Shown: positions 17,500-26,132 of the stretch, one piece after another | Layout of the letters: each line of letters opens with the position of its first letter | Position numbering within the stretch: position 1 is the first letter of the stretch | Origin: Cloacimonetes bacterium UBA5210 | GTDB taxonomy: Bacteria; Cloacimonadota; Cloacimonadia; Cloacimonadales; Cloacimonadaceae | Direction: 5' to 3' | DNA length: 64,000 bases | Assembly: GCA_002412625.1 (NCBI GenBank) | Contig: DHVK01000044.1 | Coordinates: 23,770 to 87,769 of the forward strand | Notes under the pieces: model-generated | What the model was told of the DNA's origin: nothing | The model's database searches: none | The model's input: the letters and a program-made list of their open reading frames with translations, nothing else | Program-made: the position numbers and the translations under genes

Positions 17500-19698
17500 A
17501 TGTCCTGGCAAGCCGGCAGCGGAACTGCTACCGTAAAAGGTTTTGGGGCTACCGGAGGTCTGGTAGGGTCAAACAACAGCGTCGAAAAACAGCGGGTGCC
17601 AATAATCCGCTTTAGTCATGCTATCGTAACCGTCTCTGCCACTCACCCCAATAATACCGCGGTCAATCCTGCTGATTTTCCTAACCCCTACAACATCAAA
17701 TATGGTGGCTTGGTGGGTTGTAACGAAAACGGAATTACCCAGGATAGCTTTGCCCGCGGCAATGTCTCCGGAGGAGATCGCGTAGGCGGCCTGGCAGGAT
17801 GTACGATCGGCGGAGCCATCTACCGCAGCTATTCTACCGGGACAGTAACCCGGGGCATCACACCCGGCAGCTGGACTGGCGGCATTGGCGGCTTGGTGGG
17901 CGTAACCACCGGCACCTTGCCCCCCGGCCTGGGCGGCACAGGTGCCACCGGCTCTTGCGAAGATTGCTTCTGGGATACTCAGACATCAGGGATCAGCACA
18001 TCTCCCGGAGGCACTGGATATACCACTGCTCAGATGAAAATTCAAGGCAACTTCACCAACTGGGATTTCACCAATGTATGGGGAATTGATGCAGGCGTGA
18101 ACGATGGCTATCCCTATCTGCTTGCAAGTCCCAGCACTGCTTTTTATTATCGGACGCAAGCAAGCGGCGATTGGAACGACATTGACACTTGGGAGTATTC
18201 ATCTGATGAAAGCACTTGGATTGATGCCGTGGTAAGCCCTGATGCCAGCAATTCCATCAGCATCAAGATCCTAAATGGCCATACTGCCACAGTGACCCAG
18301 GATGTCAGCATTGATGCTACCACCATCGATACCGGCGGCAAGATTCTCATCGCCTCCGGCAAAACGCTGTTTGTAGAAAATGGTCTCGGCACAGATCTGC
18401 AGGTAAACGGCACCTTGGAAGTTACCGGCGCTTATGTCCCCGGGATCAACAGTGAAACGAAGTTTGGTTCAGGCTCTGAACTCATCTACAATGGCACAGT
18501 AGCCCAGGAAACCGGAGTGTACTTCTTCAGTACCGTGGATGCGACAACTGCACCTGTGGTTTATGAAACAAAGATATACAATCTCACCCTGGACAATTCT
18601 GCCGGGCTTACCTTCTCGAATCCGGTTATCATCGAAAACGTGTTTAGTGTGCTTAGTGGCGCTTACGCTCTGGACACCGGGGTCGAGATCAACACAGATG
18701 GTGTGTTCTCCCCCAATGTGAAGTTCTTTGAGTTTCCAGGCACCAACTTTAATATCGAAAACTATTCTGCCACAATGTCTCAACCCTCACTCTATCCGGA
18801 CTTTGTGAACCGGCAGTGGTCAATCAATGGTAACATCGATAGCACCACAGAAGCAAATAGGGTGAAACGCATCACTTTCTACTGGACCAGCACCGATGAT
18901 CAGGATTTTGATTGGACCGGGCTGGGGCTGGCACCTGCAGTTTTTGCCGGAGCTACAAAGCTAACACCAAGCAGCTATGTTGTAAATACAAGTCCACGCT
19001 CCGTTACAGTTGATTACACCTTCTCAGAAGCAGCCAAAAACGGCGCGAAAGAAACCTTCAAGATTGGCAGAGACGATGATCAAACCCTGCCGGTGGAGCT
19101 TTCTGCTTTTACCGCCACGATAAATGCCAGCAACTATGTGCAACTGCTTTGGGCAACCCAATCCGAGACGAATGTAATGGGCTTCAAGATCTATCGCAAC
19201 GATGAGAGCAATCTCTCAAACGCTCTGGATATGAACATCCTGATTCCCGCTACTAATACTTCTCAGATGCAGACTTACCTCTGGGTAGATCAAGAGCCTT
19301 TGACTCCCGCCACTTATTACTATTGGCTGGAGAGCCTGGATTTCGACGGCAGCAATGAGTTCTTCGGGCCCATCACCCTGAACATCGAAGGTACAGAATC
19401 CGGCATTCCCAGCGTACCCGCCATCACCGGAATTTACAAAGCCTTCCCGAATCCATTTAATCCACATACAAACGTGATTTATGGAATGGACAAGAATAGC
19501 CACGTTCAGATCGAAGTGTTCAACGTTCGCGGACAGAGAATCCGCACTTTGCTTGATGCCACCGTAAACAAAGGCTGGCACACTATGCAATGGAATGGTA
19601 AAGACCAAAATGGCAATAACCTGCCCAGTGGTGTTTACTACCTGCGCATGAACGTCGAGGGCAAGAGCTACAGCTACAAAACTACCTTGATGAAATAA
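17500..19698 (+). CDS. GLUG-repeat surface protein, truncated at the N-terminus
   Basis: Open frame of 732 residues with no signal peptide: an in-frame TGA at 17494 is followed by MSWQAGSG and at once by GLUG-type motifs (TGGLVGSN, YGGLVGCN, VGGLAGC, IGGLVGV) up to about residue 150. A middle beta-rich region follows (about 215-530), then a fibronectin-like part and a C-terminal domain NPFNPHTNVIYG ... LPSGVYYLRM near 645-732, of the T9SS/FlgD-like type. The missing leader suggests loss of the 5' part, with the break 12 bases after the kinase stop. It is probably a remnant of a secreted or outer-surface protein. Confidence 0.75.
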   Translation: MSWQAGSGTATVKGFGATGGLVGSNNSVEKQRVPIIRFSHAIVTVSATHPNNTAVNPADFPNPYNIKYGGLVGCNENGITQDSFARGNVSGGDRVGGLAGCTIGGAIYRSYSTGTVTRGITPGSWTGGIGGLVGVTTGTLPPGLGGTGATGSCEDCFWDTQTSGISTSPGGTGYTTAQMKIQGNFTNWDFTNVWGIDAGVNDGYPYLLASPSTAFYYRTQASGDWNDIDTWEYSSDESTWIDAVVSPDASNSISIKILNGHTATVTQDVSIDATTIDTGGKILIASGKTLFVENGLGTDLQVNGTLEVTGAYVPGINSETKFGSGSELIYNGTVAQETGVYFFSTVDATTAPVVYETKIYNLTLDNSAGLTFSNPVIIENVFSVLSGAYALDTGVEINTDGVFSPNVKFFEFPGTNFNIENYSATMSQPSLYPDFVNRQWSINGNIDSTTEANRVKRITFYWTSTDDQDFDWTGLGLAPAVFAGATKLTPSSYVVNTSPRSVTVDYTFSEAAKNGAKETFKIGRDDDQTLPVELSAFTATINASNYVQLLWATQSETNVMGFKIYRNDESNLSNALDMNILIPATNTSQMQTYLWVDQEPLTPATYYYWLESLDFDGSNEFFGPITLNIEGTESGIPSVPAITGIYKAFPNPFNPHTNVIYGMDKNSHVQIEVFNVRGQRIRTLLDATVNKGWHTMQWNGKDQNGNNLPSGVYYLRMNVEGKSYSYKTTLMK

Positions 19699-19714
19699 CA
19701 AATCCAATAATAAC

Positions 19715-19753
19715 AAAAAACCCGGAGTCTCCAGCTGGAAATTCCGGGTTTTC
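19715..19753. terminator. Probable bidirectional terminator
   Basis: Stem AAAACCCGGA / TCCGGGTTTT around a 16-base loop, 17 bases after the surface-protein stop. It has T-runs on both strands, so it may also stop transcription from the right. Confidence 0.85.
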
Positions 19754-20000
19754 TTATATCCAAAAATTATGGGGCATCATAGCCAAGCCTGGGGTTTATC
19801 CCGGTTTGTGCTTCTATCGAAAGAGATAGATACAATAGCTGGCTTGAACTCCAGTGCATGATTTGGGCTAAAACAGAACCCCAGTTTGAAGCAAAAACAC
19901 CACCAAAATGAATATACCACATATCCCTTTGCAAAACCCACCACCAAATCTATTTCTCCGTTTTTTTGGGGCTCTTCAGCAAAATGACCTCTGGCGGGTA

Positions 20001-20035
20001 ATCGACAGAAAAACGGCTCAGAGAGCCGTGTTACT
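20001..20035. repeat. Hairpin element related to the 13.4-kb repeats
   Basis: GACAGAAAAACG followed by hairpin ACGGCTC-AGA-GAGCCGT and then GTTACT. Flanks match the 13.4-kb copies while both stem arms differ in a base-paired manner, so the fold, not the sequence, is kept. The 19.76-20.38 kb gap holds this motif and the next repeat set, and no gene. Confidence 0.65.
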
Positions 20036-20160
20036 ATAGGAGCTCGTTTCTCCCGAAAGGTTTTCCGTCAGAAAGCACCCAGTTTGTGATAAAGCAGTAC
20101 AAAGCTTGAGATACCATCAAACTCGATTTGAAAGTAAGCCAAAACTGTCATCCAAAGGCC

Positions 20161-20290
20161 AGAGTCCCAGCGGGACGATATCTCGTTTATCAAGACTATA
20201 AGCCCTACCGCCTGAGTCCCATCGGGACGGCATTTCAGATAGAAAAATCAAACATACCGATAAACCCTCTGAGTCCCATCGGGACGGCAT
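20161..20290. repeat. Three palindromic GTCCCAKCGGGAC repeats
   Basis: Copies at 20162-20180, 20213-20233 and 20270-20290 share GAGTCCCATCGGGACGGCAT (first copy one A-to-G change in the core and a different tail). The core is an inverted repeat. Spacers of about 32-36 bases are unrelated. The array gives a CRISPR-like look but has only three short palindromic units. Confidence 0.75.
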
Positions 20291-20383
20291 ATTGATAACC
20301 CCAACCTGCGCGAACACATCAATACCTTTTCGCTCAAACGATCTACGCTATGTTTACATCATTCGGTGATTATGCATTTGATA

Positions 20384-22066
20384 CTATTTTTGGATCACAA
20401 ACTTCTCTTTGAGCTGGAAGTCCTTACCCTCCAGAACCAAGAAATATACTCCGCTGGGTAATCTGCGCTGGATAGGCAGGATCCGCTGAAAATCCCCCTC
20501 GGGGCATACACCCAATGATCCGCGTTCCACCATTTGCCCTTTGCTGTTATATACCGTGAAATCTAATAACTGCATTTGTTCAAGCTTCAGCTGCAGGGAG
20601 ACTGACTCTCCCGCGGGATTGGGGAACACGCTCAATCCGTTGATCTCCGGGACTTGCGCGTTGTCACTACTCTCCGGTTTGTTCTGATACACAGGCCCAT
20701 AGTAATGCTCGTCCCCATCGTAATCTGAGGCCAGAAGCCAGTAATATGCCGGCAGCACAGCTTCCGAGTCGGTATAGGAGTAGGCACTGGGCTGCGAGCT
20801 GTTTGTGGCAGGAATCAGGGGGCTGATGTATTCGGCATCATCCAGAAGCGAACTTGCAGAACGCAGAACATGGTAACCCCGCAGCTGACTCTCGGACTGG
20901 CTCAGCCAGGTTATCAGGCAAGAAGTTCCCGCCAGATAGTTCACAAAGAAAGAGGAAAGCTGCACCGGAAGCGTGTCTCCGGTTTCCAGATACAAAGTTA
21001 GGTTAGCCTTTCCTCCGAGACCTGACACAGTGAAAGACGTGATCTCGTTAACCGAGCTATATTCAGTTATCTGCCCACTGCTGGTGGTGCATCCTATTAC
21101 ATTCAGACCTGGATGCGAAATACTGTAAGCAGCGTTTAAGGCCGTTCCGTCTTCGCAAGCGATAGTATATGCAAAGCTTGATTCAATAAGCTGCGCCTGC
21201 ACCGAATAATCGTAGATTCCGGGGCTTGCAGGCAGGATGGCTATGTTTTGATAGCTGCTACCGTTGTCTGCCGTAACCGACATCTGCGCCGGCTGCTCAA
21301 TGATGGCTGTTCCTGCCGATTGTCCTGAGTTGGCGGATATTGTCTGCACGTTTATCCAGTCCGAATATTGGCCCGATGCTGGCTTGGCGCGGAAGATGTA
21401 GTCGGTCTCTGCCGATAGCTGATTCACTCTGATCACAGGTTGCTCTGTGCTAACTTGACTTACCGAATCAAGTGAGCACAGTTCTGTGTATTGAAGATCG
21501 TCAAGTATAAATGACCCGCTGTTGATGGCAGTAACCACAAACCGCAGGCGATAGGTTCCGGCCAGGTTAATCCCGACCTGGTATCTGGTGTAAGTGGATC
21601 TTAAATTGCCAAGATTGCCGCTGATAGCTTGCAAAGTCAGCAAATCTGTCCAGACACTACCATCAGAAGAAATCTGCAGCTTGGTGGTGAGGACATTACT
21701 TGATGCTGGCACACGCGCAAAGAATGATACCGTCCCGGGATTTGAAACTACACCGGTCTGAGCATATCCATTTAGCCTGTTGATCACCGCACAACGTTGC
21801 CCGGTGTGTGCATAGACTGCGTTGTCAAAAATTGTAGCATTTTGAATGCTCCATGCTCCAGGAAACTCGGAGCTTCCTTCAAAATCAAAGAAACTTGCAA
21901 ACCCCTGTTTTACTTCCAAATCACAGCTTTCCGCCGGGGAAAGGGCATCCCACCGTGCAGTGAAACCATCGTGGGCTATCGCCGTTGCCCTTAGATTCGT
22001 AACTTGGGAAGCGCTAAGCACTCCAAACATGAAAAACACAAAGAGAACAAATACAAACCGCTTCAT
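20384..22066 (-). CDS. Secreted beta-rich protein with T9SS/FlgD-like C-terminal domain
   Basis: Protein of 560 residues with a clear signal peptide (MKRFVFVLFVFFMFGVLSA). The body has fibronectin-type stretches (TNLRATAIAHDGFTARWD near 23-40) and a jelly-roll-like region (about 60-200). The end reads LSVFPNPAGESVSLQL ... LPSGVYFLVLEGKDF, the usual C-terminal sorting or anchoring domain of this bacterial group. No catalytic residues recognised. It may be the last gene transcribed from the polysaccharide locus or an independent unit; the gap to the sugar transferase is 36 bases. Confidence 0.8.
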   Translation of the reverse strand: MKRFVFVLFVFFMFGVLSASQVTNLRATAIAHDGFTARWDALSPAESCDLEVKQGFASFFDFEGSSEFPGAWSIQNATIFDNAVYAHTGQRCAVINRLNGYAQTGVVSNPGTVSFFARVPASSNVLTTKLQISSDGSVWTDLLTLQAISGNLGNLRSTYTRYQVGINLAGTYRLRFVVTAINSGSFILDDLQYTELCSLDSVSQVSTEQPVIRVNQLSAETDYIFRAKPASGQYSDWINVQTISANSGQSAGTAIIEQPAQMSVTADNGSSYQNIAILPASPGIYDYSVQAQLIESSFAYTIACEDGTALNAAYSISHPGLNVIGCTTSSGQITEYSSVNEITSFTVSGLGGKANLTLYLETGDTLPVQLSSFFVNYLAGTSCLITWLSQSESQLRGYHVLRSASSLLDDAEYISPLIPATNSSQPSAYSYTDSEAVLPAYYWLLASDYDGDEHYYGPVYQNKPESSDNAQVPEINGLSVFPNPAGESVSLQLKLEQMQLLDFTVYNSKGQMVERGSLGVCPEGDFQRILPIQRRLPSGVYFLVLEGKDFQLKEKFVIQK

Positions 22067-22102
22067 AAATAACTCCTTATAGCCTTGTTTTCCGATTGTT
22101 AC

Positions 22103-23701
22103 TTAATTCGACCGCGCCCTTTTGATAAATATATTCCAGACGCTCTTCCAAAAATATCGCCAATCAGTGCGAATGGGATGCTCCATCTTTTGCACCAGAT
22201 ATCTGCGTTCGGATTCTACGATTTCTTCAAAGGTCTTGGGCATGTCCGCGTAGAAAGGCGGCAACAAGCCGGGCTTGACCCTTAGTCTCAACTCCTGCAT
22301 GTCCGGTGGATACAGGCTGAAATAGTGCTCACTGAGCGCGCGTACACCCACCAAAGTCAGCTCTCCCGCAAAGAAATTCAAAAACTGTGGCAGTTCATCG
22401 ATCCAGAGCTTGCGCATCACTTTGCCCCAGGATGTGATGCGGAAATCATCCTTGAACTTTCCGCCTTCCTGCAAATCGTTCGTAGCGTGCACATAGGCTT
22501 GCAGATACTCGCTGTAGGGGTGCATGGTGCGGAATTTCTTTACATAGATTGTTTTCCCGTTCAAGCCCTTGCGCTTCAAGCGGATCAGCGGTCCATAAGT
22601 GGGGTTCGCGTCTGCGCGCGGTTCGCGGCTTTTGCGCAAGATGAAGTGCATGGTGCCGTCGATTTCACGCTTGTGAATCAGATCAAAACCACAAAAGTAG
22701 AACCTACCCAGGATTTCAGTCTCAGACAGCGCGCGGCCCCTGCCTTTTGTGAGCGCAAAATACCAGCCCTGAAGCACCGGAAGCTTGGGCATAACTCTGC
22801 AAAAGAGGAAATCCATGAAGTACACGACTCTGCCCAGATATGGCGTAAAGTGATTGTAGAAGCCCTGTTTGCGCTCGGTGATGGTCTGCCCTCTGCAGAT
22901 AAAAACTCCACCCAGGCTTAGCATTTCGTTTGCTCTGATGAAATAGGCGTTCAACCGGCGGAAGTCATTGATTTTATGCAGATTGATAAACAGAGCTTTG
23001 CTTTCGGCAGCTTCGTTTTCGATATTGAAATACGTCTCGCTATTCAGCACCAAGGTTTTCGCTTTGCTGAAGCGGCTGAGATCGACATAGTCATTGATGA
23101 AATCCAGCAGATTGCGATGGTCTTTCAGATAGGTCTGGAAGATCGGGACCATGATGCTATCTTCCGGGATTGCTTTGGAAAAAGGTGGGATGTAAGCTTC
23201 GTTTGAGATCACCGGGATCTGCAATGGCTCATCAAGATAGAACTTCGGGCTCTGCAGGTTCTCCATTTCCTTGGAGCGGGTATAAAGGCCCGTGGCAGCG
23301 AAGGTCTTATTCTCTTTGTGGAAGCGGAGGGCGTAATACAAACCGATGAAGATAAACAGCTCCAGCACCACTACTCCCAGAATCGTGCCCAATACTATGT
23401 ATCTGGAATAGTGAAACTTACCAAACACATACATAACAATGAGCAGAAGCATGATCGCCGCCGCGTCACACTTGAGCAGGCGTTTCAGCAGCTCGGCGCC
23501 GCTGGCTATAGTCTTGATCGAATACTTCAGACCCCAAATGCCGGAGCCGATCCAGATCAAAGTGAATGGGATCAGGGAACGCCAATACACGCTGATTATG
23601 ACCCGGGTACCGCTGCGGAGCTTCGCCACAAATAGGAAGGAAAATAGCACAATGGCGATATCCAGCAGAAACATGCTATACATCCCCAGTTTATGCTTCA
23701 T
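22103..23701 (-). CDS. Polyprenyl-phosphate sugar-1-phosphate transferase (initiating enzyme)
   Basis: Protein of 532 residues. The N-terminal part has four to five membrane helices (about 5-135), a variable soluble region follows, and the C-terminal 190 residues form the bacterial sugar transferase domain: IYVKKFRTMHPYSEYL near 385-400, then KVMRKLWIDELPQFLNFFAGEL near 430-451 and VGVRAL. This catalytic pattern (KFRTM, R..DELPQ) is that of WbaP/PglC-type enzymes that load the first sugar on undecaprenyl phosphate. The usual membrane re-entrant helix before the domain is weak here. It lies at the downstream end of the locus. Confidence 0.85.
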   Translation of the reverse strand: MKHKLGMYSMFLLDIAIVLFSFLFVAKLRSGTRVIISVYWRSLIPFTLIWIGSGIWGLKYSIKTIASGAELLKRLLKCDAAAIMLLLIVMYVFGKFHYSRYIVLGTILGVVVLELFIFIGLYYALRFHKENKTFAATGLYTRSKEMENLQSPKFYLDEPLQIPVISNEAYIPPFSKAIPEDSIMVPIFQTYLKDHRNLLDFINDYVDLSRFSKAKTLVLNSETYFNIENEAAESKALFINLHKINDFRRLNAYFIRANEMLSLGGVFICRGQTITERKQGFYNHFTPYLGRVVYFMDFLFCRVMPKLPVLQGWYFALTKGRGRALSETEILGRFYFCGFDLIHKREIDGTMHFILRKSREPRADANPTYGPLIRLKRKGLNGKTIYVKKFRTMHPYSEYLQAYVHATNDLQEGGKFKDDFRITSWGKVMRKLWIDELPQFLNFFAGELTLVGVRALSEHYFSLYPPDMQELRLRVKPGLLPPFYADMPKTFEEIVESERRYLVQKMEHPIRTDWRYFWKSVWNIFIKRARSN

Positions 23702-23900
23702 CGGTTAGTCCTAAACGATGTATCCGAAAATATAATACTGAAGCCCGGAAACTCTCTCCGATGATTTCCAGCTCCAGTACTAATTGCTTTATTGATGCGC
23801 TGCTCTTCCATCTTGCCATTGAAGAGCATCGGTACATATCAAAATTCTTGTATTTATCGGGTCTTATTCGACCGGCTTGCGTCGCCGATTTCTCCATCAC
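23691..23900 (-). CDS. Hypothetical small protein, doubtful
   Basis: Frame of 69 codons overlapping the sugar transferase start by 11 bases, which is the main point in its favour. The sequence is rich in basic residues and has no domain I can name. The 23.7-24.6 kb gap otherwise holds only degenerate repeats; another 110-codon frame there (24085-24417) runs into a repeat and is not accepted. Confidence 0.2.
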   Translation of the reverse strand: MMEKSATQAGRIRPDKYKNFDMYRCSSMARWKSSASIKQLVLELEIIGESFRASVLYFRIHRLGLTDEA

Positions 23901-24328
23901 TTCCCCTGTTGATTAATTTCATCTGATAATCTTTCTTTGGCTCAGCAAAATACTAATTAAGAAAGATGTCAACTACTTTTTTCTAATCCTCCGCTTCAGC
24001 CAGCCTACTTCGAACATTATCAACCATATAGCCCGCTTCATTGTTCTCTGCCGGGTTGAAGCCTGTTGTCGCGATAGCAATCAACTACCGAAACCACGAG
24101 CCCTGCTCGGGGGCGATTCTCTCACCTGCCTCCCATACACCTCCCAAAGAGTTCCCAAACAGCGCATGGGAAGTGTTCGGGAGCTCCATGATTGGCTCCG
24201 CGGACACCTGATTGAAGGGAGCGCTCCACTGTCCAGTTAACCGGTCAACGGCGGCTTTAACCCGGTTTATGCATTTGGTTTCATTTGACCTTGCATATCT
24301 TACGAGTGCATGATTTTGGTTAACGATA

Positions 24329-24554
24329 GAACACAGATTGGGCGGATTGAGCGGATAGGACGGATTTTCTGATTGCATAAGAGTACGAGATTGATGTGTA
24401 GCTGGGTTTTGATTCAATGGCTGCAGTGAAGTACCGGGCTTCAGTGTAATTCAGACAACAAAAAGATCATGAAGATCATGGGGATCCCGTAGATCACAGT
24501 TCTATCATCACACAATAAATCCCACTAACCCGTTAAATCCGCTCAATCTGCGTT
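24329..24554. mobile_element. Empty inverted-end cassette (CGGATT family)
   Basis: Left end GAACACAGATTGGGCGG (24329 onward) matches the reverse complement of the right end (24518-24554), which reads GAACGCAGATTGAGCGG. Words of the GCGGATT type repeat inward on both sides. The interior has no gene but includes a GATCATG-word block (24462-24500), perhaps a second nested end. A further ATTCATCGTTAATC block follows at 24556-24594. Confidence 0.55.
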
Positions 24555-24599
24555 CCATTCACCATTCATCGTTAATCATTCTTCGTTAATCCTAAAAAG

Positions 24600-25397
24600 C
24601 TACCTCCACTCCAGCCGCACGATCATCCGATCCACCATGTTTCCGGCTTTCAATCTTCTACCCAGATCCTGCACATTCTCAATCCTCAAACCGGGCTTAA
24701 GCTCTCGATAGCCACCATCTTTTTGGCGCATCAGGTACTCCACCCTGTCTCCGCTTACTCTGAAGTACACAATGTCTTGATTGCGCAGATCCATTTCGGC
24801 ATCACAACGAATATGCATCGTTCGGTAATTATGGTCGCGCCACAGCAACGTATTGTCCACTCCCAAGGGGCGATTGTATGCCGCTGTGCAGGTGATGTTT
24901 AGCTCCAGGTGATCATTCAGGATGTTTTTGAACTTCATCCAAGCGCTGCCTTTGATGTCCTGCTCATTATGGCCGATCTTATCGCCAATTGTCGTCTCCA
25001 GGCAATCGTAAAGCAAGCCCAAATCATGCTTCATGTCCCAAAGCTCTTTGGCAATTTCCTTGGTCATACAATCTGTTCCTGGTCTCACAAAATAGGTCGA
25101 GCGCCAGCCCAAGGAGTGTTCAAGCCTGGCCAGCTCCATCATCCTACGCGCATTTGAGTGCACATCGTGGTGCAAAACAAAAAAGCTCGGCTTACTCAGC
25201 CGAGCTACGTGTAAATATATCTCATTGGTGGGCTTGTAAGCCTCAATGTCTTCCAGGAAGTCCCGATATTCGGCCAAGCGGATCCTGCCGACCGAGAAGC
25301 GCTGGTAACGCTCTGCCAGGCTTCCCAGGAAGTAGTTCAGGGAATAAAGATATTTGTGCCTGTAGGTCTTTATGTGGCTGCTATTCTGTTTGTCCAT
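24600..25397 (-). CDS. WbmS-like polysaccharide deacetylase-fold protein
   Basis: Protein of 265 residues. FVLHHDVHSNARRMMELARLE near 72-92 followed by GWRSTYFVRPG aligns with RHDVDKKPGNSL and ASYYFRI of the 27.5-kb gene, so both belong to the deacetylase-like family found in O-antigen loci such as Bordetella wbmS. The HDVH motif could bind metal. C-terminal half is diverged (EYLMRQKDGGY). Probably acts on a sugar or carboxyl group of the glycan; reaction unknown. Confidence 0.6.
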   Translation of the reverse strand: MDKQNSSHIKTYRHKYLYSLNYFLGSLAERYQRFSVGRIRLAEYRDFLEDIEAYKPTNEIYLHVARLSKPSFFVLHHDVHSNARRMMELARLEHSLGWRSTYFVRPGTDCMTKEIAKELWDMKHDLGLLYDCLETTIGDKIGHNEQDIKGSAWMKFKNILNDHLELNITCTAAYNRPLGVDNTLLWRDHNYRTMHIRCDAEMDLRNQDIVYFRVSGDRVEYLMRQKDGGYRELKPGLRIENVQDLGRRLKAGNMVDRMIVRLEWR

Positions 25398-25407
25398 GAT
25401 TCTTTTA

Positions 25408-26019
25408 TAGAACGCAGATCCCCATGATCAGCATGATCTTCATGATCATTTGACAGTACAATCGGTGTAAAATAGATTTCGGGGTCTTGCTTGATTATGC
25501 AGAAAAATAAACACTCTCGCTCCTGTGGACGAAGCACATCAATTTTATCCTGTCTTGGACAAATTCTCGGCTTCACTTCTGGGAGTTCCAAAATGTCTTT
25601 CTTTTCACTTCCGGCTCTTTGCCGAAGTTTAGCAGAAGTCCAATCTCTTTATCAGTAGCCCTTAGATAGTTCAGAAGTTGTAAAGCATGTTCCTGGCGGA
25701 GCGACTCGGCAGCCTTCAGTTCCACGATTACAGTGTCATTAATCAACATATCAGCGTAATAGTCACCAACCTCGATACCTTCATAAAAGACATTGATCCG
25801 GTGTTGGCACTTAACATCGTAACCATTCTTCTGAAGCTCGATCCTGAGAGCATTCTCGTACACTTTTTCCAAAAAACCGTAACGCAGCTTATTGTAGACA
25901 GTGTAAAAGCACTTGATTATTCCTTCGGTCAATTCACTGTGAAGACACTTTTCATTCATCACACTCACCTCTCCCAGAAATCAAAAGATCAAGATCATGC
26001 AGATCAAAGTTCCATCTAA
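25408..26019. mobile_element. Cassette with GATCATG-word ends carrying a GxxExxY gene
   Basis: Left end 25408-25454 reads TAGAACGCAGATCCCCATG and then GATCAGCATGATC-type words; the right end 25980-26019 on the other strand reads TAGATGGAACTTTGATCTGC and the same words. The 396-bp GxxExxY gene lies inside, near the right end. A further one-sided block of the same words is at 26095-26132. Confidence 0.65.
25573..25968 (-). CDS. GxxExxY family protein (PD-(D/E)XK-like)
   Basis: Protein of 131 residues. GFLEKVYENAL near 31-41 is the GxxExxY signature. VGDYYADMLINDTVIVELKA near 70-89 has the Asp and ExK spacing of PD-(D/E)XK nucleases, and QLLNYLRATDKEIGLLLNFG near 100-119 is conserved in the family. 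Biochemical function is not established. It is the cargo of a cassette between a WbmS-like gene and the WbpP-like epimerase gene. Confidence 0.88.
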   Translation of the reverse strand: MSVMNEKCLHSELTEGIIKCFYTVYNKLRYGFLEKVYENALRIELQKNGYDVKCQHRINVFYEGIEVGDYYADMLINDTVIVELKAAESLRQEHALQLLNYLRATDKEIGLLLNFGKEPEVKRKTFWNSQK

Positions 26020-26094
26020 ACTGATAATCCCTTCACTCAATACACAGTGAAGATACCTATAGTACTTAACATCCCACTCATCCAAAACAAAATC

Positions 26095-26132
26095 CCGGAG
26101 ATCCTGGAGATCATGGGGATCAAAGTTCTATC
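26095..26132. repeat. One-sided GATC-word block
   Basis: Reads GGAGATCCTGGAGATCATGGGGATC then AAAGTTCTATCT, like the right end of the 25.4-26.0 kb cassette. It touches the stop of the epimerase gene (26128). No matching left end was found nearby apart from that cassette. Confidence 0.6.

Noticed and set aside
20161..20290. CRISPR array
   Set aside because: Only three units, 20-bp palindromic repeat core, and no cas gene in the window; a REP-like hairpin repeat explains it better.
20117..20317. Open frame on the minus strand with MPSRWDS repeats
   Set aside because: It is the translation of the palindromic repeats and has no support as a gene.
24085..24417. 110-codon open frame on the minus strand
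   Set aside because: No domain, odd composition, and its 5' part overlaps repeat-word DNA.
25370..25591. 73-codon open frame on the minus strand
   Set aside because: Translates the tail of the GxxExxY cassette and its GATC-word end.
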